Shown here one piece after another: positions 34,313-45,400 of a DNA stretch of 64,000 bases. Below the pieces are notes generated by a model, which was not told the DNA's origin, made no database searches, and was given only the letters and a program-made list of their open reading frames with translations. Within the stretch, counting starts at the first letter, position 1. Each line of letters starts with the position of its first letter. Source of the stretch: Stomoxys calcitrans (taxonomy: Eukaryota > Arthropoda > Insecta > Diptera > Muscidae); NCBI RefSeq assembly GCF_963082655.1, contig NC_081552.1, forward strand, positions 58,074,561 through 58,138,560. The letters run 5' to 3'. The position numbers and the translations under genes were made by a program.

Positions 34313-35451
34313 CCTTATATAAAACAATCAATTTGCGTTTGTTTATCAGTTTGTTTGTTTGTATGTTTGTTTGTTTGTTTGTGGGTTTGTAAATTTCTTT
34401 GGCCCGTATAGACTCAACAAGTAAGAGCGTGCTAAGTTCGGCCGGGCCGAATCTTATATATCCTCCACCATGGATCGCATTTTTCGAGTTCTATGCACAG
34501 TATCTCTTTTTAGGCAAACAAAGAATATTGAATAAGATTCGGACCATAAATAAATTCTGAACATTGTAGAAGTCATTGTGTAATATTTCAGTTCATTCGG
34601 ATAAGAATTGCGCCTTGTAGGGGCTCAAGAAGCAAAATCGGGAGATAGGTTTATATGGGAGCTGTATCAAGTTATAGATCGATTCAGACCATATTAGACA
34701 CGTATGTTGAAGGTCATGAGGGAAGCCGTTGTCCAAATCGGATGATAATTGCGCCCTCTAGAGGCTCAAAAATCAATATCCCAAATCGGTTTATATGGCA
34801 GCTTTATCAGGTTATGTACCGATTTGCGCCATACTTAGCACAGTCATAACGAAACGCCGCGTGCAAAATTTCAGTCAAATCGGACGAGAATTGCGCGCTC
34901 TATTGGCTCAAGAATTCAAGACCCAAGATCGGTTTATATGGCAGATATATCAAAACATGAACCGATTTGGCCCATTTACAATCCCAACCGACCTACACTA
35001 ATGAAAAGTATTTGTGCAAAATTTCAAGCGGCTTGCTTTACTCCTTCGAAAGTTAGCGTGCTTTCGACAGACAGACGGACGGACGGGCAGACATGACGAT
35101 CAAGAATATGTATACTTTATGGGGTCTCAGACGCATATTTCGAGGTGCTACAAACAGAATGACGAAATTACTATACCCCCAACCTATGGTGGAGGGTATA
35201 AAAATTAGGGACAGGTACCTAAGGGGTCTAAGTATTTGGGGGTCGCCATAACCCCAAAAAGACCACCAAATGGGAATATTACTCGGTCATAGCTACATGA
35301 GGCTCAAATGAATGGTATTTGGGAGCCAAATACGAATATGACATTAAACTTTGTGTCCAAGAATATAGATGATATTTTAGCTCCTAAAATCGGCTCCAAT
35401 AGGTTACTTGATCAATTCAAACAATGGGGAGTCAAGTAAAGTTTTTTTTTT
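34313..35451 (+). mobile_element. Helitron fragment, split by a HINE
   Basis: The 5' region starts 'ccttatataaaacaatcaat' directly after the previous Helitron tail. It has the 'tgtttgtttgt' string and 'gtatagactcaa', where a HINE interrupts at 34416. It continues after 35204 with 'gtctaagtatttgggggtcg' phrases. Sequence between these points is missing, and no 3' terminus is seen before 35451. Confidence 0.55.
34416..35204 (-). mobile_element. HINE subfamily A, short
   Basis: ACAAGTAAGAGCGTGC, the hairpin and TATATCCTCCACCAT are followed by a diverged distal segment. Two to three units, a short GGAC tract, a TA tract and CTATGGTGGAGGGTATA complete it. It interrupts the Helitron string 'gactcaa-aaacgg'. 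Confidence 0.8.
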
Positions 35452-35988
35452 GGGGTAAAAGCGTGCTAAGTTCGGCAGGGCCGAATATTGGGAAAACACG
35501 ACCATTGATTCTGCTAAAATATAAATATAAAATATATATCTAGTTATAGACCGATTTGGACCGTACATTGTTGTTGGAAGTCCTAATAGATCACAATGAG
35601 CAAAATTTCATCCAAATCGGGTGAAATTGAGGCTTCCAGGGGCTCAATAAATCAAATCGGGAGATCGGTTTATATGGGAGCTATATCAGGTTCTTGACCG
35701 ATTGAGACCGTACTTGGCACAGTTTTTGGAAGTCGTAACAGAACACAATGTAAAGAATTTCAGCAAAGTCGGATGAAAATTGAGGCTTCCAGGAGGCCAA
35801 GAACCTAAATCGGGAGATCGTTTTATATGGGAGCTATATCTGGTTATATACCAATTTTGACCATAATTCTCACAGTTGTTAAAAGTCGTAACAGAACACA
35901 ATCTGCAAAATTTCAGCCAAAACGGATGAAAATTAAGGCTTCCAGGGGGTCAATAATTCAAATCGGGAGATCGGTTTATATGAAGCTA
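35452..35988 (-). mobile_element. HINE subfamily B, 3' part only
   Basis: GTAAAAGCGTGCTAAG, a mutated hairpin (TTCGGCAGGGCCGAA) and 'ttgattctgct' mark the 3' end. Three units with 'tatatgggagctatatc' follow. A minus-strand Helitron starts inside the next unit at 35989 and the head is missing. Confidence 0.7.
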
Positions 35989-37150
35989 CTAGCTGAACCG
36001 GGCCCGCTCCGCTGCGCCTTCTTTAACTCTCTAATATCTTTTTAGGCTGGGGACACTTCGCCCTAAAAGCGGATAACGAATTCGTGTCATTGTAGCCTAT
36101 GACGCTGAACGCGTTCGAATCCTGGGGAGAACATCGGACAAAGCGGTGTTTATCCCCTCTTAATGTTGGCGACATTTGCGAGGTTGAACGCCATGCATGG
36201 TCATTTAAAAAATATTCCACAAAGAGGTGTCGCACTGCAGACGCCGTTCGGACTCGACTATTAAAAAGTCCCTTATCATTGAGTTTAAACTTGAATCGGA
36301 AAGCAGTCATTGATGTATAAGAAATTGCCTCTTCTCGGTTCCTGGTGGTAATGTTCTTCCTTAGGGTAATGTTTTCATTAGGGGAGGGATGGCATCTCAG
36401 ACATTTCGACTTGAATATGGATATCAAATTCGTGCTGCACTTCCAAATACATTTTATTTGAGCCCCATATTGCCATGGCCGGTAAATTTGAACCGTTTGG
36501 AGGGTGTTTTGGGGCTGGGGCGACCACCGGCACTTTAGACTTTCCGCTGGGTACTTGGACCCAAGTTTTAATACCATATTCGTTTTCTGGTATTCAATAC
36601 CTTTCATTTGATACCCTTATTGTGATCATCGGACCACTTTCGGATATGGGTGGCGTTTTTGGGGTAAGGGGAAGGTTTCGCCTCCACCCGATATCTAAAA
36701 ATTATATAGCTTATGTTTCCTTCAAGACAAACGTACACAATCTATGAAAATTTTAAGAAAATCGGTTCAGCGAAGCATCATATAGTCGTAATGGGTAAAA
36801 TGGCATTTTTGAGGGTTGGTGTGGTGTACTTCGATCTAATTTTGTATGCCAGATTCGAAATCTACTCCGGAATACCTCTATTTGAGCCCCATATTGAAAT
36901 GAACGTCCAATATGTCTGTAATGGGGAGTTTTGGGGTTGGGACGGCCCAATGGGTACCTAGACCCAGCTTTAATACCATATTCGTTTCTACTCTCCAATA
37001 CCTTTCATTTGATACCTATATTGTCCCGATCGATCCACTTTTGATTTTGGGTTGTGTTTTCGGCATAATATGCGAAAATTTCGAGAAAATCGGTTCTGCC
37101 GTTTTTCAGTCTATACGGAACAAACAAACCGAGTCCGATATATCCGTGAT
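35989..37150 (-). mobile_element. Non-autonomous Helitron, minus strand, SINE inside
   Basis: The 3' terminus is at the left: CTAG (35989-35992), then the GC-rich tail read in reverse (GGGCCCGCTCCGCTGCGCC). The body resumes after a SINE insertion at about 36400 with family phrases on the minus strand. It reaches the 5' region near 37080-37150 ('gtctatacggaacaaacaaa' in reverse). The terminal TC is not clearly preserved. Confidence 0.65.
36086..36390 (+). mobile_element. tRNA-derived SINE, 5' part reduced
   Basis: It includes 'gcctatgacgctgaacg' and a B-box-like GTTCGAATCC, followed by the body ('ggtgtcgcactgca', 'cggactcgact', 'ccttatcattgagtttaaac'). The same body occurs at 38930, 45028, 46394 and 49348. 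The A-box region is missing. An apparent minus-strand ORF over this area is spurious. Confidence 0.65.
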
Positions 37151-37380
37151 TAGCTAATGTGCCCATTTTAGGCGTTCTTGTAGGGGTGGGTGACCACCTA
37201 CACTTCGACATTTGTATGCCAGATTCGTTATCTACTCCCGCATACTTTTCATTTGATACCCATATTGTACTTATCGGTCCACTTTTGATTTTGGGTGGAG
37301 TTTTTGGGGTAACGGTGGAGGGTCCGCGCCTCCAATTTTTTATATCCCAAAAATTAAACGAAAAAATTTCTCAAAATTCT
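37151..37380 (-). mobile_element. Helitron fragment
   Basis: Minus-strand family phrases ('catttgatacccatattg', 'acttttgattttgggtgg', 'ggagggtccgcgcctcc') match the Helitron interior. It lies directly beyond the 5' end of the previous Helitron, without visible termini of its own. Confidence 0.55.
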
Positions 37381-37967
37381 TAGGAGAGAGATTTCTGGAA
37401 TCATTTCATGCATTTGATGGTTTCTTCATTAAAAACATAAATTTAAGCCAAAAATCCTTTGCAATTTTATGCGAAAATCATTAAATCCTGTCATTAAATA
37501 TTAAGAACATATTTTTTTTTTGTTGCAGGGGCTTAGGAAATAAAAAGATTGTTATTTTTTTCAACAATTTTTAAAATTTTAAATATTTGAAAAAATTGCC
37601 ACGTCGATATAAATTCTCTAAATTTTGAATATACATAACATCATCAAACAAAATAATGTCCTTAAAAAATAATTTGGTCCCCCCGGTCTGTGCTGAAGAT
37701 TTGATATTAGAGAATGTTACGTTGAAATTTTGTCTTTAGAAAAATTTGTATAGAAAAAATTCCATTAGAGTTTCATTTTTCAAAGATTTTCGTAACAATT
37801 TTGTCCTAAAGAAGAATAATTTTTTAGGGGCCCTGGCCTCAGCAATATTTTGTCTTTGTAGAGTATTATAAATTTAATTTTTTTTATTTTTAAAAATGTT
37901 TTTTTCTTTAGACGGGATAATTTTGGTGGGAGGGCCCGAGATCCACCCCCCTGGCTACGTCCCTGAT
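37381..37967. repeat. AT-rich repeat ending in 'ctggctacgtccctg'
   Basis: Loosely repeated 'gaaattttgtcttta' phrases lie in very AT-rich DNA, ending with GAGATCCACCCCCCTGGC and TACGTCCCTG near 37963. A second, shorter stretch with the same ending ('cctggatacgtccctg') lies at about 38372-38486. Probably a degraded dispersed element; family not identified. Confidence 0.4.
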
Positions 37968-38248
37968 GCGAACTATATTCACATCTGAACCGGTATGGCC
38001 CATTTGCAATTCCCAATGACCTACATCAATAATAAGTGTCTCTGCAAAATTTCAATCGGCTACCTTTACGTGTTCGAACGGTATCGTGATTCGGTAGACG
38101 AACGGACGGACGGACATAGCTGGATCGACTCAAAATGTCGAGACAATCCAGAATATATATGCTATGTGTGGTCGCAGATCAATGTTTCGAATTGTTACGA
38201 ACGGATGACTATTTTAGTATACCCCTATCGTATGATGGTGGGTATAAA
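37968..38248 (-). mobile_element. HINE head fragment, subfamily B-like
   Basis: On the minus strand: GATGGTGGGTATA-type end at about 38230-38246, 'cgaattgttacgaacgg', a TA tract, a short GGACGGAC tract and the start of the central region. There is no hairpin end. Confidence 0.6.
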
Positions 38249-38365
38249 AAATTTGAGAAAATTCTGATTAATTTAAATATTGTCAAATTCTTAGAGTAAG
38301 AATAAGAAACATATTTTTCGCGTGGTGTTGATGAAGGCGAAGCGGAGCGGGCCCGACTTATCTAG
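38249..38365 (+). mobile_element. Helitron 3' terminus
   Basis: The tail GAAGGCGAAGCGGAGCGGGC and 'ccgacttat' end in CTAG at 38362-38365 followed by T, as in the copy ending at 44304. The upstream Helitron body is not recognisable. Confidence 0.5.
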
Positions 38366-38489
38366 TCATTAATATGAAATTTTGTCATTTAAGAATTTTT
38401 TACTGAAATTTTGTGTTTAGAGGAAATAATTCCGATTGTTGGCGGGGCTCGGTTCCGGTAGCCTCCACCCTCCTGGATACGTCCCTGCA

Positions 38490-38677
38490 CTGGTATGTGC
38501 CCCATAAAATACCAATACTACGATATGCCTTCTTGAGACCATAGAAGCCGCAGCCAGTTCCCGATTTGATTGCTGCAAAATAATTCTAATGCGAAATGAG
38601 CTAATAAAGGTTATTATTTAGAGGAGTCCATAGTGGTGGGTACCCAAGATTCGACCAGGCCGAACATTCTCACTTGT
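38490..38677 (+). mobile_element. HINE subfamily B, 3' end only
   Basis: A decayed unit is followed by 'gtccatagtggtgggtaccc', a mutated hairpin (GATTCGACCAGGCCGAAC) and TCTCACTTGTT. Confidence 0.6.
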
Positions 38678-38756
38678 TCTTTAATACGTTGCGTACCTTG
38701 GAAAGGCATTCTATGTTATAAAATTATTATTTCTTGCGGTAAATACAGGAATACAA

Positions 38757-39214
38757 TTTTTTATACTCAGGACCTTACGAAGGGGGTGTACTAATGTATT
38801 CATTCCGTTTGAAATACCTCGAAACATTTACCTGTACATGTTCTTGTTCGTCTCGAATGTTCGCGGTCGAATGCGTAAAGCAAGTCGCTTGATGCTTTGC
38901 ACAGATTCCTTTTTTGATGTAGAACTCAGTGATAAGGGGTCTTCTTTTTATAGCCAAGTCCGAACGGCGTGCAGCAGTCCGACACCTCTTTGGGGAGAAG
39001 TTCTTACAAGGCAAAGCTAGCCGCTTGAAATTTTGCACAGATACTTACTATCGATGTAGGTCAATGAGGATTATCCTTTTTCGGTTCCTAGAAGCTTTAA
39101 TTTTTGCTGATTTGGCAGATCAACTTAATTTATTTTGCATAAATTGTTAGCAGAATCCATGGTGGTGGGTTCCCAAGATTCGGCCCGGCCGAACTTAGCA
39201 CGCTTTTACTTGTT
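38757..39214 (+). mobile_element. HINE subfamily B with SINE piece inside
   Basis: The head is diverged (TTTATACTCAGGACCTTAC) and lacks the TA tract. SINE body sequence at about 38930-39000 ('gataaggggtcttc', 'cgaacggcgtgcagcag', 'gacacctctttgg') is inserted in reverse orientation. The 3' end has 'atggtggtgggttccc', an intact hairpin and CTTTTACTTGTT. Confidence 0.65.
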
Positions 39215-39237
39215 ACTTGTTCTAATATCTTATATAT

Positions 39238-39341
39238 AACAAGTAAAAGCGTGCTAAGTTCGGCCGGGCCGAATCTTATATACCCTCCACCATGGATCGC
39301 ATTTGTCGAGTTCTTTTCCCGGCATCTCTTCTTAGGCAAAA
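39238..39341 (-). mobile_element. Solo HINE-A 3' end
   Basis: A 104-bp piece holds the terminus, hairpin, subterminal repeat and 'cggcatctcttcttaggcaa', cut at the A-run by another HINE 3' terminus. Its head-side partner could not be located with certainty. Confidence 0.75.
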
Positions 39342-39455
39342 AACAAGTAAAAGCGTGCTAAGTTCGGCCGGGCCGAATCTTATATACCCTCCACCATGGA
39401 TCGCATTTGTCGAGTTCTTTTCCCGGCATCTCTTCTTAGGCAAAAAAGGATATAA

Positions 39456-40840
39456 AACAAGTAAAAGCGTGCTAAGTTCGGCCGGGCCGAATCTTATATA
39501 CCCTCCACCATGGATCGCATATGTCGAGTTCTTTTCCCGGCATCTCTTCTTAGGCAAAAAAAGGATATAAGAAAAGATTTGCTCTGCTATTAGAGCGATA
39601 TCAAGATATGGTCCGGTTTGGACCACAATTAAATTATATGTTGGAGACCTGTGTAAAATGTCAGCCAATTCGAATAAGAATTGCGCCCTTTGTGGGCTCA
39701 AGAAGTTAAATAGAGAGATCGATTTATATGGGAGCTATATCAGGCTATAAACCGATTCAGACCATAATAAACACGTATGTTAATGGTCATGAGAGAATCC
39801 GTCGTACAAAATTTCAGGCAAATCGGATAATAATTGCGACCTCTAGAGGCTCAAGAAGTCAAGATCCCAGATCGGTTTATATGGCAGCTATATCAGGTTA
39901 TGAACCGATTTGAACCATATTTGGCACAGTTGTTGGATATCATAACAAAATACTACGTGCCAAAATTCATTCAAATTGGATAAGAATTGCGCCCTCTAGA
40001 GGCTCAAGAAGTCAAGACCCAAGATCGGTTTATATGACAGCTATATCAGGTTATAAACCGATTTGAACCATACTTAATACAGTTGTTGGAAATCATAACA
40101 AAACGCGTCGTGCATAATTTCATTCCAATCGGATAAGAAGTGCGCACTCTAGAGGCTCAAGAAGTCAAGACCCAAGATCGGTTTATATGGCAGCTGTATC
40201 AGGTTATGGACCGATTTAAACCATACTTGGCACAGTTGTTGGATGTCATAACAAAACACGTCGTGCAAAATTTCATTCCAATCGGATAAGAATTGCGCAC
40301 TCTAGAGGCTCAAGAAGTCAAGACCCAAGATCGGTTTATATGGCAGCTATATCAGGTTATGAACCGATTTGAACCATACTTATCACAGTTGTTGGATGTC
40401 ATAACAAAACACGTCGTGCAAAATTTCATTCCAATCGGATAAGAATTGCGCACTCTATAGGCTCAAGAAGTCAAGACCCAAGATCGGTTTATATGGCAGC
40501 TATATCAAAACATGGACCGATATGGCCCATTTACAATACCAACCGACCTACACTAATAAGAAGTATTTGTGCAAAATTTCAAGCGGCTAGCTTTACTCCT
40601 TCGGAAGTTAGCGTGCTTTCGACAGACAGACGGACGGACGGACGGACGGACGGACGGACGGACGGACGGACGGACGGACGGACGGACGGACAGACGGACG
40701 GACATGGCTAGATCGACATAAAATTTCACGACGATCAAGAATATATATACTTTATGGGGTCTCAGACGAATATTTCGAGTAGTTACAAACAGAATGACGA
40801 AATTAGTATACCCCCCATCTAATGGTGGAGGGTATAAAAA
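39456..40840 (-). mobile_element. HINE subfamily A, complete, nested in another
   Basis: Complete from ACAAGTAAAAGCGTGC to ATGGTGGAGGGTATAAAAA. About five units are present, and the GGAC tract is the longest in the window (40621-40705). Confidence 0.85.
40621..40705 (+). repeat. (GGAC)n microsatellite
   Basis: About 21 tetranucleotide steps of GGAC with a few CAGA variants, at the GTCY position of a HINE head. Other copies hold about 5 to 20 steps, which fits proto-microsatellite expansion known for dipteran mini-me elements. Confidence 0.9.
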
Positions 40841-41771
40841 GAGTTTCTCTGCTATTAAAACGATATCATGATATGGTCCGATTCGGACCACAATTAAATT
40901 ATATGTTGGAGACCTGTGTAAAATTTCAGCCAATTCGTATAAGAATTGCGCCCATTGGGGCTCACGAAGTAAAATAGAGAGATCGATTTATATGGGATCT
41001 GTATCGGGCTATAGACCGATTCAGACCATAATAAACACGTTTGTTGATGGTCATGAGAGGATCCGTCGTACAAAATTTCAGGCATATCGGATAATAATTG
41101 CGACCTCTAGGGGTCAAGAAGTCAAGATCTCAGATCGGTTTATATGGCAGCTATATCAGGTAATGAACCGATTTGAACCTTATTTGACACAGTTGTTGAA
41201 AGTAAAAATAAAATACGTCATGCAAAATTTCAGCCAAATCGCCCTCTAGAAGCTCAAGAAGTCAAATCCCCAGATCTGTTTATATGACAGCTATATCAGG
41301 TTATGGACCGATTTAAACTATACTTGGCGCAATTTTTGGATATCATAACAAAACACGTCGTGCAAAATTTCATTTCAATCGGATGAGAATTGCACACTCT
41401 AGAGGCTCAAGAAGTCAAGACCCAAGATCGGTTTATATGGCAGCTATATCAAAACATGGACCGATATGGCCCATTTACAATACCAACCGACCTACACTTA
41501 TAAGAAGTAGTTGTGCAAAATTTCAAGCGGCTAGCTTTACTCCTTCGGAAGTTAGCGTGCTTTCGACAGACAGACGTACGGACGAACGGACGGACGGACG
41601 GACGGACGGACGGACGGACGAACGGACAGACGGACTGACATGGCTAGATCGACATAAAATGTCACGACGATCAAGAATATATATACTTTATGGGGTCTCA
41701 GACGAATATTTCGAGTAGTTACAAACAGAATGACGAAATTAGTATACCCCCCATCTTATGGTGGAGGGTGT

Positions 41772-43131
41772 AACAAGTAAAAGCGTGCTAAGTTCGGCCG
41801 GGCCGAATCTTATATACCCTCCACCATGGAGCGCAGTTGTCGAGTTCTTTTCCCGACATCTCTTCTTAGGCAAAAAGTGATATAAGAAAAGATTTGCTCT
41901 GCTATTAAAGCGATATAAAGATATGATCCGGTTTAGACCACAATTAAATTATATGTTGGAGACCTGTGTAGAATGTCAGCCAATTCGAGTAAGAATTGCG
42001 CCCTTTGGGGGCTCAAGAAGTAAAATAGAGAGATCGATTTATATGGGAGCTGTATCGGGCTATAAACAGACTTAGACCATAATAAACACGTATGTTGATG
42101 GTCAAGAGAGGACCCATCGTACAAAATTTCAGGCAAATCGGATAATAATTGCGACTTCTAGAGGCTCAAGAAGTCAAGTCCCCAGATCTGTTTATATGAC
42201 AGCTATATCAGTTTATGAGCCGATTTGAACCATTTTTGGCACAGTTGGACACAGTTGGGTTGGACATCATAACAAAACACGTCGTGCAAAATTTCATTAT
42301 AATCTGATAAGAATTGCGCACTCTAGAGGCTTAAGAAGTCAAGACCCAAGATCGGTTTAAATGGCAGCTATATCAGGTTATGAACCGATTTAAACCATAC
42401 TTGGCACAGTTGTTGAATATCATAACAAAACACATCGTGCAAAATTTCATGCCAATCGAATAAGAATTGCGCACTCTAGAGGCTCAAGAATTCAAGACCC
42501 AAGATCGGTTTATATGGCAGCTATATCAGATTATGGACCGATTTGAACCATATTTAGCACAGTTGTTGGATATCATAACAGAACACGTCGTGCCAAAATT
42601 CATTTAAATCAGATAAGAATTGGGCACTCTAGAGGCTCAAGAAATCAAGACGCAAGATCGGTTTATATGGCAGCTATATCAGATTATGGACCGATTTGAA
42701 CCATACTTGGCACAGTTGTTGGACATCATAACAAAACACGTCGTGCAAAATTTCATCCCAATCGGATAAGAAATGCGCACTCTAGAAAGTCAAGACCCAA
42801 GATCGGTTTATATGGCAGCTATATCAAAACATGGACCGATATGGCCCATTTACAATGCCAATCGACCTACACTTATAAGAAGTAGTTGTGCAAAATTTCA
42901 AGCGGCTAGCTTTACTCCTTCGGAAGATAGCGTGCTTTCGACAGACAGACGTACGGACGGACGGACGGACGGACGAACGGACAGACGGACGGACATGGCT
43001 AGATCGACATAAAATGTCACGACGATCAAGAATATATATACTTTATGGGGTCTCAGACGAATATTTCGAGTAGTTACAAACAGAATGACGAAATTAGTAT
43101 ACCCCCCATCTTATGGTGGAGGGTATAAAAA
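41772..43131 (-). mobile_element. HINE subfamily A, complete, last of the stack
   Basis: It starts head-to-tail after the preceding copy (GGGTGTA then ACAAGTAAAAGC). The distal segment, about five units (one carries an 11-bp local duplication near 42240), the GGAC tract, the TA tract and the head follow. Its T-run is continuous with the Helitron 5' region. Confidence 0.85.
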
Positions 43132-44304
43132 TCAATTTGTGTTTGTTTGTAGATTTGTTTGTTTGTTTGTGTGTTCCTTATAGACTCAGAAACGGCTGAA
43201 CCGATTTTCTTGAAATTTTCACAGATTGTGCATAATGACCCCATGGTGAAAATAGGGTGCTAAATTTTTTTGATATCTGAAGGGGGGCGGACCCTCCCCC
43301 TTACCCTATTTTTCAGAAACGCCAGATCTCGGAGATGGTTGGTGCGATTTAAAAGAAATTTTGCGTGCTCCCATATAGTACCCTAAAAATAAAAATTTGG
43401 TATCCCAATTTCGGATGGGGTACCTAGGTGGGCCGCCCACCCTAAAACCTACCAAACATATATTTAGACCAATCAAGACAATATGGGACTCAAATGAAAG
43501 GTATTTGCGAGTAGAATACGAATCTGATATCCAAATGTGGGACCACGTTTCTGGGGGTCCACCCTTTTCCCAAGACACCCCCCAAACTGGACTTATTTAC
43601 TGACCATGGGAATATGGGGCTTAAGTAAAAGGCATTTGAATGTATAATACGAATCTGATATCCAAATATGCGATCAAGTGTTTGGGGGGCCGCCTCTCAC
43701 CAAAAACTTCCCCCAAAGGGGACAAATTGACGACCATAGCAATATGGGGATCAATCGAAAGGTCTTTGGGAGTAAAGCACGAATTTGATATCAATATTCA
43801 GCAAAAGTGTATATGGAGCCACCCCACCCCAACAACACCACCCAAATAGTAAAGATTTTCTGGCTATTGCAATATGAAAACGAATTTGAAAACATATTTT
43901 GGGACTATGTGTTTGGGGGACGCTTCGTCCTGTAAACTCCTCTTAAGCCAATGGCAATATGGGGTTTAAATAAATGGTATTTGAGAGAAGAGCACGATGC
44001 TGATATTTTTTCAGGGCCAAGTATCTGGGGCCACTTCTCCCCCGAAAACACCACTAAATCAGACATCATGAGAATACCGGGCTGAAAAGAAGTATTTTAA
44101 GAATGGAGTACACCGTACATCCAATTCGTAGACCAATAAAGATCATGTGGGATTCAGATAAAGGCACTTATATTGTTAAACTGTTAGTCAAGTTTGCATG
44201 GTATTTCACTAAAAGATCTTTAATTGTCCAAAATAAATATTCCAGAAACTTTTGTTCCATATAAAGTAGAAGAAGGCGCAGCGGAGCGGGCCCGGGTTAG
44301 CTAG

Positions 44305-45027
44305 TCCCTTATATTAATCAACTATTTCCCAGAGTTTCATGCTTTAATTTAAAAATCTGCACAATTTTTCAGAGTGGAAGATATGAATATATTAAATATG
44401 CAGTTGACATGTATATATGTAGATATTTATTTATATCAGCAAAGTGTATATATTTTTTTTTAATGGAATCCTTTTTATTAAATTATTTAAATTTGCATTT
44501 GTATCAACAGCATCAGCATATCCGTCACATGTACTGGTCGAGGCAGAGAGAGCAGAAGTAATTATTTTCACTTACAGCTGTGGTTGTTGATTTCAATAAC
44601 ATACGACATATATTTCCTGCCATTGTGCTTCTATCTTCTACAACACTGCCAATGACATCCTTGATGTCATCTCCTGGACATGGGCGCAGTTGTTGTCACT
44701 ACCGTTGAGTTGACAGGGTTATTGATGTTTGTGCGTTGTTGGGTAAACACTTTGGACCATGTAACTTTTATGTGTCAATTGTATTGTGTCTGCAAAATAT
44801 TCAGATATTGTAATGTCAGTTTCTTATAGAGGACATATCTCACGCTTTTGTCTCTGGAGGGGCAAAGAGAAAGATTTTAATATACAAGAATGGTGCTAGG
44901 AAGACAAACAGCATTAGGGACCATATTGGATGTATATTGAAGGCTCTAAGGGCTCAAGAGTCAAATCGGGAGATCGCTTTATTCGGAGGCCATATCCATT
45001 TAAAGACATATCTGGGTGGAATTGAAG
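44305..45027. other. Mostly unassigned; HINE scrap at the end
   Basis: 44305-44900 shows no repeat seen elsewhere in the window and no ORF of note, and could be host sequence. From about 44915 a short HINE-like unit ('gggctcaagagtcaaatcgg') leads to the SINE. Confidence 0.4.
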
Positions 45028-45290
45028 GCCACCGTAGCACAGAGGTTAACATGTCCGCCTAAGACGCATGGGTTCGAACCCTGGCGAGAAGGTCAGAAAG
45101 AATTTTCAGCGGTGGTTATCCTTTCCTAACGCTGGTGGCATTTGTGAGGTACTGTAACATTTGGAATGGTATCTAGTAAAATTTTGTTCCCATAGAGGTC
45201 TCGCACTGCGGCATGCCGTTTGGACTCGGTTTTGAAAGTGAGAGCGCTTATCATTGAGCTTAAAAGTTTGCCCCTGTTACTGGACAAATT
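45028..45290 (+). mobile_element. tRNA-derived SINE with pol III boxes
   Basis: The head is tRNA-like: an A-box-like TAGCACAGAGGTTAA (about 45043-45057) and a full B box GGTTCGAACCC (about 45070-45080). A body shared with four other copies follows ('cagcggtggttatcc', 'aacgctggtggcatttgtg', 'tctcgcactgcgg', 'cttatcattgagctt'). It is transcribed by RNA polymerase III in the family; mobilisation by a LINE is inference. Confidence 0.75.
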
Positions 45291-45400
45291 TGCATTGTTA
45301 TTTGAAATCATTATAAAATTATTAAAAATTGCATAAAAAAGATTGGTAAAATTGTGCTCTAAAACTTTTAAAATTAAAAGGTACGTTTTAATATACAATT

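Larger units (their letters stand above)
39342..41771 (-). mobile_element. HINE-A, outer copy split by a nested HINE-A
   Basis: The 3' part is 39342-39455, ending 'aggcaaaaaaggatataa'. The remainder resumes at 40841 with 'gagtttctctgctattaaaa' and runs through three units, the GGAC tract (about 41572-41640), the TA tract and GGTGGAGGGTGTA. Intact copies read 'ggatataagaaaagagttgc' across this point, so the inner element is nested near the A-run. Confidence 0.75.
39228..44304 (+). mobile_element. Non-autonomous Helitron with HINE stack in its 5' tip
   Basis: TCTTATATATA at 39228-39237 is the Helitron start. HINEs fill 39238-43131. The Helitron resumes with 'aatcaatttgtgtttgtttg' at about 43131. 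The body has C-rich and 'gatatccaaat' phrases, and the end is GCGCAGCGGAGCGGGCCCGG with CTAG at 44301-44304. Without the HINEs it would be about 1.2 kb. There is no replicase frame. Confidence 0.7.

Noticed and set aside
36023..36607. 194-codon minus-strand ORF
   Set aside because: Runs through a SINE and Helitron body; no protein motif.
40493..40711. Repeated short ORFs beginning MAAISKHGPIWPIYN across the window
   Set aside because: These are the conserved HINE head region read in one frame. They appear in every copy, end in microsatellite, and show no codon-level conservation beyond DNA identity.
45028..45100. Stand-alone tRNA gene
   Set aside because: A and B boxes are present, but no complete cloverleaf is evident and the head is fused to a body repeated elsewhere, so it is a SINE.
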